In this document: in pieces, positions 1 through 5,808 of the stretch
How the letters are laid out: each line of letters opens with the position of its first letter
Position numbering within the stretch: the stretch's first letter is position 1
Source: Magnetospira sp.
GTDB taxonomy: Bacteria > Pseudomonadota > Alphaproteobacteria > Rhodospirillales > Magnetospiraceae
Direction of reading: 5' to 3'
Assembly (NCBI GenBank): GCA_028277325.1
Contig: JANQGL010000260.1
Span: 1-8,003, forward strand
Length of the DNA: 8,003 nucleotides
Notes under the pieces: model-generated
The model's input: the letters and a program-made list of their open reading frames with translations, nothing else
Told to the model about the DNA's origin: nothing
Databases searched by the model: none
Program-made: the position numbers and the translations under genes

Positions 1-25
1 ATCCCCGGTAGGCCCGGCCGCCCGG

Positions 26-2467
26 TCAGGTCTCGCGGTCGACGGCGATCGCGGCCGCCGGGCCGGCCGGCGACGGCTCCGGCGGGACCATGGTCACCAC
101 CCGCTGCGGGAACGGGATCTCGATCCCGGCCTCGGCGAACCGGCGGTTGACGGCGAAGCGGACGTCGGACGCCGTGATCAGCTTGCTCTCCACGTTGCGC
201 ACATAGGCCCGCACCTCGAAGTTCAGCGCGCTGTCCCCGAAATCCAGGAACAGCACGAAGGGCGCCGGGAGGGACAGGACGTTGGGGTGCTCGCGCACGC
301 AGGCGAGCAGGATGTCACGGACCTTCTCCACGTCGCTGCCGTAGGCCACGCCGACCGCCACCTCGATCCGGCCGAGCAGGTTCTTGTGGGTCCAGTTGAG
401 GACCGGCGAGGCGATCAGGTCGGCGTTGGGGATGATCACGCTGGCCCGCTGGAAGGTGACGATCTCGGTCGAGCGCACGTCGACCTTCTTCACCGTGCCC
501 TCGTTGCCGCCGATGACCACCCAGTCGCCCGGCTTGATCGGCCGCTCGACCAGGAGGATCAGGCCCGAGACGAAATTGTTGACGATGGTCTGCAGGCCGA
601 AGCCGATGCCGACCGACAGGGCGCCGGCGACCAGGGCGAGGTTGGTCAGGTCGAGGCCGACCACCGACACCCCGATCAGCGCCGCGACGACGAATCCGAC
701 GTAGCCGACCCCGGTGCGCAGGGCGTCGGCCACCCCCTTGTCCTCGGTCAGGTTGGGCAGCACGTGGTCGGCCAGCGACTTCTGGATCAGCCGCGTGACC
801 AGGACGATGCCGATAAAAAGGCCGATCCCGAGCAGGATGTCGGTCAGCGAGAAGGTGTAGGACCCGATTTGCAGGCCGCTGAACAGGCGGCCGGCGAGGG
901 CGCTCATCTGGGCCGGCTCCAGGCCCCAGATCGGCGGCGCCAGGACCGCGCCGAGAACCAGCAGGCCGCCGTCGGTCAGCAGGAACAGCCAGAACTTCAG
1001 CCGCCGCCCCGACTCCACGTCGATCATCAGGGCGTCGCGCAGCCGCTGTCCGACCCGCCCCTCGCCCTCCAGCAGCGCCGCCAGGCTCTCGCGCAGCATG
1101 GTCCGCAGGAACCAAAGCAGGCCCAGCACCAGCACCGTGAGCACCATCGCCTCGAGCAGGTAGGTGGCGAGGTTCGCGTAGCCGGCCATGGCGATCACCG
1201 GCAGGGCCGCGAGGGCCAGCATCAGCAGGATGCGCAGGCGCCAGATCAGCGGCGAGCGTTGTTCGGGGCGCTTGCGGTCCATCCACATGCGGTGGACGAG
1301 AATCGAGATCAGGACCGGGGTCAGGGCCACCGCCTCCACGGTTCCGTGCACCGCCCGCAGGTCGACCGACGGCTCGACCCAGGAGATGGCCCGCAGACCG
1401 CCGCCCAGCAGGAGGAACAGCACCAGGGTCAGCTTGGCGCGCCGGCCGAGCGGTCGCGCCGACTCCGGCGGCAGGGTCACCAGACGCCACTGCGGCGCGC
1501 CGGGCGCCAGGGCCGCCTCGATCAGCGCGGCGCCGATCAGGTACAGGATCAACATCTGCAGGCCGGTCAACACGGCGAGCGACAGCGGCTCGCGGGTGAT
1601 TCCGCCGTTCGCCACGTAGATGGCGATGAAGGCGAAGAACGCCACCGGCATCAGGCCCCGGGTCAGCCCTTCGGTCAGCGCCGCGACCAGGCGGCGCGTC
1701 GCGCCGGGGGCGTTTTCCGTCGGATCGCGCCCGAACCGGCGGCGCAGCCAGCGGCGCAATGGCCAGGAGACCACGGCGATCCCGATCGCGATCATGAGCA
1801 CCTTGAGGACCTCGTCGCGCTCCGCCTCGTCGGCCGTCAGGTCGGCCCACCAGGCCCGTGGCGAGTCGTAGAACGTCTTCCGGGCCAGGGTGACGGTTTC
1901 CGCGTAGGCGGACAGCCAGACGTCGGGGGTGAGCGGAGAGGGGCCGCGCTCCATCAGGCTCCGGCGCAGCGCCTCGTTGGCCGAGCGCGACAGGTCGGAC
2001 ACCGCCTGCTCCCTTTGCGCGATGACCAGGGCCGCCTGCTTGATCCAGCTTTCGTAACGCTGGAGTTCGGCCGTCAGCTCGGCCCGCCGCTTGGCGATCT
2101 CCTTGGGTTCCGGTTCGCCGTCCTTGTCGGGCGGCGGGCCCAGTTCCTCCAGCAGGCGTTCGACGCGCCGCTTGGACTCCTGGGCCGTCGCGCGCAGGTC
2201 CGCGGCGCGCGAACCGATCTCGCCGATCCGCGTCAGGCGCTCCTGGAGATCCAGGCTGCTCAACGGCTTGTCCGGCCGCGGCGCGATCAGGTCGCGCAGT
2301 TCCTCCTCCCATTCGGGGAGTGCCTTCCGAGGATCGACCTGCGGTTCCTGGGCGCTCGCCGGACCGGTGAAATCCGCCGCCGGGGCCGGCGCCGGCAACG
2401 CGATGCCGCCCGCCATCGCGACGCAGACGATCAGGCGGGCAAGGACGTGGCGAGCCGAGGGGATCAT
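26..2467 (-). CDS. MscS-family mechanosensitive channel with N-terminal DUF3772-like region
   Basis: This 813-residue inner-membrane protein is probably a channel that opens under membrane tension to release solutes on osmotic downshock. Residues 1-31 look like a signal peptide (hydrophobic core, then APA-AD). A charged, coiled-coil-like periplasmic region follows, and residues about 106-160 (LEELGPPP through IKQAALVIAQREQ) match my memory of DUF3772. Some ten or eleven hydrophobic segments lie from about residue 223 to 640. The last carries the MscS pore-helix signature (GIGFGLQTIVNNFVSGL, near residue 620), followed by ERPIKPGDWV and the beta-domain block EGTVKKVDVRSTEI and IPNADLIASPV. At 813 residues it is longer than plain MscS (about 290) and shorter than MscK (about 1,120), so it belongs with the multi-helix MscS homologues. 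The ATG at 2467 overlaps the upstream GNAT stop as ATGA, which fixes the start and suggests translational coupling. The family is clear; gating and ion preference are unknown. Confidence 0.93.
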   Translation of the reverse strand: MIPSARHVLARLIVCVAMAGGIALPAPAPAADFTGPASAQEPQVDPRKALPEWEEELRDLIAPRPDKPLSSLDLQERLTRIGEIGSRAADLRATAQESKRRVERLLEELGPPPDKDGEPEPKEIAKRRAELTAELQRYESWIKQAALVIAQREQAVSDLSRSANEALRRSLMERGPSPLTPDVWLSAYAETVTLARKTFYDSPRAWWADLTADEAERDEVLKVLMIAIGIAVVSWPLRRWLRRRFGRDPTENAPGATRRLVAALTEGLTRGLMPVAFFAFIAIYVANGGITREPLSLAVLTGLQMLILYLIGAALIEAALAPGAPQWRLVTLPPESARPLGRRAKLTLVLFLLLGGGLRAISWVEPSVDLRAVHGTVEAVALTPVLISILVHRMWMDRKRPEQRSPLIWRLRILLMLALAALPVIAMAGYANLATYLLEAMVLTVLVLGLLWFLRTMLRESLAALLEGEGRVGQRLRDALMIDVESGRRLKFWLFLLTDGGLLVLGAVLAPPIWGLEPAQMSALAGRLFSGLQIGSYTFSLTDILLGIGLFIGIVLVTRLIQKSLADHVLPNLTEDKGVADALRTGVGYVGFVVAALIGVSVVGLDLTNLALVAGALSVGIGFGLQTIVNNFVSGLILLVERPIKPGDWVVIGGNEGTVKKVDVRSTEIVTFQRASVIIPNADLIASPVLNWTHKNLLGRIEVAVGVAYGSDVEKVRDILLACVREHPNVLSLPAPFVLFLDFGDSALNFEVRAYVRNVESKLITASDVRFAVNRRFAEAGIEIPFPQRVVTMVPPEPSPAGPAAAIAVDRET

Positions 2468-3063
2468 TCGCGCGCCAGGGGTATCCGAGGCGCCGCGTCG
2501 CGCGGCAACAGGCCGGTCAGGCGCGGATCGTCGAACGTCTCCTCCTCGCGGCGATAGGCTTCGAAACCTTGGTTGCGATAGAAGTCGAGGGCGCCCGGGT
2601 GGTCGTGGGTACAGGTGTGCAGCCACACCCGGCGGGTCGACGGGTCGCCCCAGGCGCGGCGCAGCGCCTCGTCCATCAGGGCGCCGCCGAGGCCGCGCCC
2701 GATCCATTGCGGAACCACGCCGAGGAAGCCGATCTCCACCTCGCCCGGTTGCCGCCAGTCCAGTTCGAGCATGCCGGCGACCGCGTTTCCGGCGCGGGCG
2801 ACGCGCAACTCGTTGCGCGGATCGTGCAGGATGGCGGCCAGGCCGGCGTCGTCGAGCCTGAGGCGATCCCGCCACAGCCAGGGTTCGCCGATCGTCCGTT
2901 GCAGGTGGCGATAGAACGCCAGACCGGGGCGCGGCACCCGTTCGAGGATCAGGCCGTCCGGCAGCCGCCGGGGCGCGGTCCGGGCGACGGGCGCGCGCAT
3001 CTCCAGGTAGGTCACGGTTTCGCGCAGCTGGCCGCGCGGCAGGGTGTCGGAGCGCGTGGTCAT
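2464..3063 (-). CDS. GNAT-family N-acetyltransferase
   Basis: This 199-residue protein is a probable acetyl-CoA-dependent acetyltransferase of the GNAT superfamily, with unknown substrate. The acetyl-CoA loop is visible as PQWIGRGLGGALM at about residues 117-129, preceded by the beta4 strand GEVEIGFLGVV. The later block VWLHTCTHDHPGALDFYRNQ and GFEAYRREE is the usual GNAT C-terminal part. The N-terminal TVTYLEM and GEPWLWRDR resemble an uncharacterised alphaproteobacterial GNAT subgroup (from memory). I chose the ATG at 3063; it lies upstream of TVTYLEM and downstream of a possible promoter. Its ribosome binding site is poor, with AAAAGG only 1 nt away. An in-frame TTG at 3090 with GGAGGG 11 nt upstream would add nine residues and cannot be excluded. 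Its TGA overlaps the ATG of the MscS gene, so the two are likely co-transcribed; nothing suggests that the enzyme modifies the channel. Confidence 0.9.
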   Translation of the reverse strand: MTTRSDTLPRGQLRETVTYLEMRAPVARTAPRRLPDGLILERVPRPGLAFYRHLQRTIGEPWLWRDRLRLDDAGLAAILHDPRNELRVARAGNAVAGMLELDWRQPGEVEIGFLGVVPQWIGRGLGGALMDEALRRAWGDPSTRRVWLHTCTHDHPGALDFYRNQGFEAYRREEETFDDPRLTGLLPRDAAPRIPLARE

Positions 3064-3090
3064 GCCTTTTGACTCGATGGTCCACGGCAA

Positions 3091-3118
3091 AGCGTACCGG
3101 ACCCTCCGGCCGGGTCAA
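3091..3118 (-). promoter_or_regulatory. Candidate sigma-70-type promoter for the GNAT-mscS pair
   Basis: On the minus strand a TTGACC hexamer (3118 to 3113, five of six matches to TTGACA) is followed after 16 nt by TACGCT (3096 to 3091, three of six matches to TATAAT). Transcription would begin around 3084, about 20 nt before the ATG at 3063. It lies in the 199-bp gap after the hydrolase gene. It is a pattern match only, and the -10 element is weak. Confidence 0.35.
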
Positions 3119-3262
3119 GAGGCGGCCGTGTCGGCGCGCGGTCCGCGGAGGCCTCCGGTCGGGGACCCGGGCGATGCGCCGGTGCGCATCCTGACCGTCC
3201 ACATGGGCGCCGACGGCAGGAACGACGTCATCCATCGGCGGTGAGGGCGGTCGGTCGCCGCC

Positions 3263-4372
3263 CTACAGCGGGTCCGCCTCCAGGCCGCCCTCGTAGTAGT
3301 GGTAGGCGTCCAGGCCGTCGAGGACCGCCCCGTCGTAGCCCTGGGCGATGATCCCGTAGATGTAGGAGTCCGTGTTGCCGGAGATGATCGCCTGCCATTC
3401 CGGGTTCCAGTACTCGACCCGGTGGGCGTCCGGGTTGCCGGGCAGGGGCTCGCGGATCCACGACGGGGAGCCCTCCGTCCAGTCCGGCTGCCAGTAGTAT
3501 CGGTAGCTCTCCGCGGCCCCCAGGTTCAGGTAGGCCAGGACCAGCCGGCGGGCGCCGCTTTTCTTGTATTTCAGGGTTTCCACCGCCTGTCTGGTGAGCG
3601 GGGTGGTGCCCTGGAACACGTCGACCACCACCACGTCGTAGTTGGTGCCGTGCATGGTCAGGGCGAACGCGTCCTGGCGCCCGAAGCGCGATGAGTCGCG
3701 GAGCACCACGAAGTTGCGGGCGTCGTTCAGGCTCAGCACCGACAGCGCGCTTTCCCGGTACGGGCGGCGCGGAACGCGGGGCAGGGCGTTGAGCGCCATG
3801 TCCTTGCCGCGCGCCGGATAGGCCATGAACCCGCGCTTGGTGGCGGCGCGGAACACCGCGTCGAGCTGGTCGTTGCCCGTGACGTAGTCGAGCACCATCA
3901 CCGGCAGGGCGGCGACGCGGCGGGCCGTTTCCAGGCGTTCGAGCGCCTTGTCGCGGCGGGTGTCGGCGGTCTTGTCGCCGATCTCGGGGATGCCGTACCA
4001 GACCGCCTCCTGGAGGATGCCGTCGATGGCCTGGGTGAAGGCGCGGGCCGGCCGCATGGCGGTCAGATCCTCCACGTCGGCCTTGACGATCAGGCCGAGC
4101 GGGTTCTGGGCGACCAGGATGAAGGTCTTGTCGTGGCGGCGGACGAAGCGGCTGATCTCCTGCACGAAGACGCGCATTTCCTCGCGCGGGTCGTCGACCC
4201 CGATGGTCATCGGCAGCGGCGCGATCTCCGGTGCCTCGCGCTCGACCACCCGGCCCTGGGCGCGCACCTGTCCCTCGCCGGTCGCCGGTGCCTGGGCGAG
4301 GACGGCGGGCGCGGCGGTCGAAACCGCCAGGACCAGGATCAGCGCGCGGACGGTGTGGAGCATGTCCGGCAT
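3263..4372 (-). CDS. Secreted MJ1477/TM1410 (GH114-like) putative glycoside hydrolase, apparently circularly permuted
   Basis: This 369-residue exported protein belongs to the MJ1477/TM1410 family of TIM-barrel putative glycoside hydrolases, related to GH114 endo-alpha-1,4-polygalactosaminidases; its substrate is unknown. Residues 1-26 form a signal peptide ending VLA-QA. The first half has FVQEISRFVRR and FILVAQNPLG (about residue 88), AIDGILQEAVWYG (115-127), MVLDYVTGNDQL (about 158) and GFMAYPA (about 182). The second half has YDVVVVDVF, VLAYLNLGAAESYRYYW (about 278), WNPEWQ (about 322) and GYDGAVLDGLDAYHYYEGG (343-361), close to the end. In the family as I remember it the second set comes before the first, so the order here is rotated. 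ATGs at 4372 and 4363 are both possible, and neither has a strong ribosome binding site. The 4372 start lies 4 nt after the stop of the FAD enzyme gene, implying co-expression. Family membership is fairly sure; enzymatic activity is inferred. Confidence 0.85.
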   Translation of the reverse strand: MPDMLHTVRALILVLAVSTAAPAVLAQAPATGEGQVRAQGRVVEREAPEIAPLPMTIGVDDPREEMRVFVQEISRFVRRHDKTFILVAQNPLGLIVKADVEDLTAMRPARAFTQAIDGILQEAVWYGIPEIGDKTADTRRDKALERLETARRVAALPVMVLDYVTGNDQLDAVFRAATKRGFMAYPARGKDMALNALPRVPRRPYRESALSVLSLNDARNFVVLRDSSRFGRQDAFALTMHGTNYDVVVVDVFQGTTPLTRQAVETLKYKKSGARRLVLAYLNLGAAESYRYYWQPDWTEGSPSWIREPLPGNPDAHRVEYWNPEWQAIISGNTDSYIYGIIAQGYDGAVLDGLDAYHYYEGGLEADPL

Positions 4373-4376
4373 TGTC

Positions 4377-5495
4377 TCAGGCCGTCGCCTCGCCCGCAAC
4401 CAGATCGGCCGCGTATTCGGCGATGGCCGGCGAGGCGGTCAAGCCGGGGGATTCGATGCCGTAGAGGTTCACCAGTCCGGCCACCCCGTGGTCGGCCGGG
4501 CCCTGGATCATGAAGTCATGGGCCGGTTCGTGCGGCGCCTGGATCTTCGGCCGGATGCCGCAATAGGCCGGCGTCAGGGCGCCGTCCGGCAGATCCGGCC
4601 AATACCTGCGGATGGAGTCGTAGAACGAGTCGGCGCGCGCCGGGTCCACGGTGTAGGAAATCCCGTCGACCCACTCGGCGTCGGGGCCGAACCGTCCCTG
4701 GCCGCCCAGGTCGCGGGTGTAGTGGCAGCCCAGCGAGGCGGAGCCGGGCAGGGGATAGATCAGGCGCTCGAACGGCGGCCGGCCGGTCAGTTGGAAATAA
4801 TTGCCCTTGCAGAGGTATCGCGGCGGGACGCGGTCCGGCGGCATGCCGTCGAGCGACGCCGCGATGGCCCAGGCGCCGAGCCCGGCGGCATTGACCACCG
4901 TGCGGCAGAGGACCTCGGTGGCGTCGGCGCCGCCGGTGCGCAGCAGCGGGCCGTCGGCGGTCGCCATGCCGCCGGTCACCGGACTCACGAAGGCGATCAT
5001 GCCGCCCGCCGCCTCCAGGTCGCCGCGCAGGGCCAGCATGTAGCCGTGGGAATCGAAGATGCCGGTGGTCGGCGACCAGATGGCCTTCAGGCAGTGCAGG
5101 TCCGGCTCCATCTCCCGCGCCCGGTCGGCGTCGATGATCTCCAACTCGGTGCAGCCGTTGGCGGCCGCCTTGCCGATCACTTCCGACAGTCGGGGCACCT
5201 CGTCCGGCTCGGTGGCCACCAGCAGCTTGCCGCAGCGGCGCACCTCGACGCCGCGGGCGTCCAGATAGGCATAGAGGAGGGTCTTGCCGCGCACGCAGAG
5301 ACGGCCTTTCAGGCTGCCCGGGGGATAGTAGAGCCCGGCGTGGATCACCTCGCTGTTGCGCGAACTGGTCTCGGACCCGATCGCCTCGGCGGCCTCCAGG
5401 ACCACCACCTCGCGGCCGCGCCGGGCCAGTTCGCGGGCGATCGCGAGGCCGACCGCCCCGGCGCCGATCACCGCGCAATCCAAGCGTTCCGTCAT
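4377..5495 (-). CDS. FAD-dependent oxidoreductase, L-2-hydroxyglutarate oxidase/dehydrogenase-like (DAO fold)
   Basis: This 372-residue flavoprotein of the DAO superfamily most resembles the L-2-hydroxyglutarate dehydrogenase/LhgO group, which oxidises L-2-hydroxyglutarate to 2-oxoglutarate and usually passes electrons to the respiratory chain. The N-terminal dinucleotide-binding motif is VIGAGAVGLA (GxGxxG at residues 11-16), with Glu34 ending the second strand as expected for FAD ribose binding. The block SRNSEVIHAGLYYPPGSLK (residues 45-63) is the family hallmark, followed by CGKLLVAT. Near the C terminus GIRPKIQAP and NLYGIESPGLTASPAIAEYA complete the FAD site. There is no signal peptide. 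It is shorter than E. coli LhgO (about 420 residues). The ATG at 5495 precedes the FAD fold directly; upstream starts would translate through the intergenic repeats and are unlikely. Substrate is inferred from resemblance; another 2-hydroxyacid or a glycerol-3-phosphate-like substrate is possible. It is the first gene of its operon. Confidence 0.88.
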   Translation of the reverse strand: MTERLDCAVIGAGAVGLAIARELARRGREVVVLEAAEAIGSETSSRNSEVIHAGLYYPPGSLKGRLCVRGKTLLYAYLDARGVEVRRCGKLLVATEPDEVPRLSEVIGKAAANGCTELEIIDADRAREMEPDLHCLKAIWSPTTGIFDSHGYMLALRGDLEAAGGMIAFVSPVTGGMATADGPLLRTGGADATEVLCRTVVNAAGLGAWAIAASLDGMPPDRVPPRYLCKGNYFQLTGRPPFERLIYPLPGSASLGCHYTRDLGGQGRFGPDAEWVDGISYTVDPARADSFYDSIRRYWPDLPDGALTPAYCGIRPKIQAPHEPAHDFMIQGPADHGVAGLVNLYGIESPGLTASPAIAEYAADLVAGEATA

Positions 5496-5511
5496 CTCGG
5501 GAAACCGTCCC

Positions 5512-5585
5512 AGTGTGGTGGATTCGAAGTTCGCGACATGATTCGGGGCAGAGTCCATGGCGAACTTCGACTCCGAAACCACACT
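5512..5585. repeat. Stem-loop A (repeat copies 1 and 2)
   Basis: The arms pair as 5512-5519 with 5578-5585 (8 bp, AGTGTGGT/ACCACACT) and 5524-5534 with 5560-5570 (11 bp, TCGAAGTTCGC and its complement). Between these stems is an asymmetric interior of 4 versus 7 nt, and the loop is 25 nt. The left edge is 16 nt upstream of the FAD oxidoreductase start codon, so the structure would lie in that gene's promoter or 5' leader. Confidence 0.75.
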
Positions 5586-5604
5586 AGACTCAAGAGGTTA
5601 CCTA

Positions 5605-5673
5605 GTGTCCTTATCGAATCCGAAGTTCGAAAACGCCTGCCAAATAATGCTCCGAACTTCGGATTCGGGACAC
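5605..5673. repeat. Stem-loop B (repeat copies 3 and 4)
   Basis: A 15-bp perfect stem pairs 5615-5629 with 5653-5667 (CGAATCCGAAGTTCG and its complement). It is extended by six more pairs, GTGTCC (5605-5610) with GGACAC (5668-5673), after a 4-nt one-sided bulge TTAT (5611-5614). The loop is 23 nt. No T-tract follows on either side, and the element lies upstream of both genes, so a simple intrinsic terminator is unlikely. Confidence 0.8.
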
Positions 5674-5742
5674 CAGGTGGCTGGGCCTGCGGCATTGTGG
5701 GAGCAGCGCAACGGCGGGTCAAGCCGCCGCGCGGGGCGGCGC

Positions 5743-5756
5743 AATCCGAATTCGGC
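5743..5756. repeat. Degenerate fifth copy of the repeat core
   Basis: AATCCGAATTCGGC resembles the AATCCGAAGTTCG core of the four upstream copies, with the central base lost so that CCGAATTCGG (5746-5755) is a perfect palindrome. It sits 53 nt before the molybdopterin gene, where a promoter or operator could be; the TATCGT at 5774-5779 is a very weak -10 candidate. This may be chance. The intervening 5675-5742 shows nothing recognisable. Confidence 0.35.
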
Positions 5757-5795
5757 GATCGTCCGATCCGTGGTATCGTCCGCTCTCGAATCCGC

Positions 5796-5801
5796 AAGGG
5801 G
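5796..5801 (+). promoter_or_regulatory. Ribosome binding site of the molybdopterin oxidoreductase
   Basis: AAGGGG lies 7 nt before the ATG at 5809. It decides the start against a reading frame that stays open upstream to about 5557 through the intergenic repeats. Confidence 0.7.
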
Positions 5802-5808
5802 ACCGGCG

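Larger units (their letters stand above)
5511..5674. repeat. Cluster of four alternating inverted copies of a ~25-bp motif in the divergent intergenic region
   Basis: The 313-bp gap between the divergent genes (5496-5808) is dominated by this cluster. The nine-base core CGAAGTTCG or its complement occurs at 5525-5533 (+), 5561-5569 (-), 5621-5629 (+) and 5653-5661 (-). Each core is preceded, in its own orientation, by a GATTC/GAATCC-like stretch and by RGTGTSS (AGTGTGGT, AGTGTGGT, AGTGTCC, GGTGTCC). The core is itself a short dyad, CGAA-S-TTCG. Facing copies form stem-loops, and back-to-back copies 2 and 3 share a central dyad, ACACTAG (5581-5587) and CTAGTGT (5602-5608). The region is visibly richer in A and T than the genes. 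It may be an operator array for a shared regulator, an interspersed palindromic repeat of the genome, or a tiny non-autonomous mobile element; no clear target duplication flanks it. Confidence 0.85.

Noticed and set aside
287..2557. 756-codon open frame on the plus strand, antisense to the MscS gene
   Set aside because: The translation is dominated by Q, R, D, H and G with no recognisable domain. The opposite strand encodes a clear membrane channel, and GC-rich third positions explain the lack of stops.
2468..3235. N-terminal extension of the MscS frame upstream to 3235
   Set aside because: The extra 256 residues are arginine/proline-rich shadow sequence of the GNAT gene. The signal peptide after the ATG at 2467 and the ATGA overlap mark the real start.
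3044..3244. 66-codon plus-strand ORF in the gap upstream of the GNAT gene
   Set aside because: It half overlaps the GNAT gene, has no convincing ribosome binding site, and its translation shows no domain.
3244..3264. Stem AGGGCGG/CCGCCCT with a 7-nt loop at the end of the hydrolase gene, as a terminator
   Set aside because: The stem overlaps the stop codon, and no T-rich run follows on the minus strand. Short GC stems are expected by chance at this composition.
5496..5582. N-terminal extension of the FAD oxidoreductase from upstream starts
   Set aside because: It would translate repeat copies 1 and 2 and add residues before the dinucleotide-binding fold, which normally begins almost at the N terminus.
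5511..5674. CRISPR array
   Set aside because: The repeats alternate in orientation, are diverged, and have spacings of 32 to 60 bp; CRISPR repeats are direct and nearly identical.
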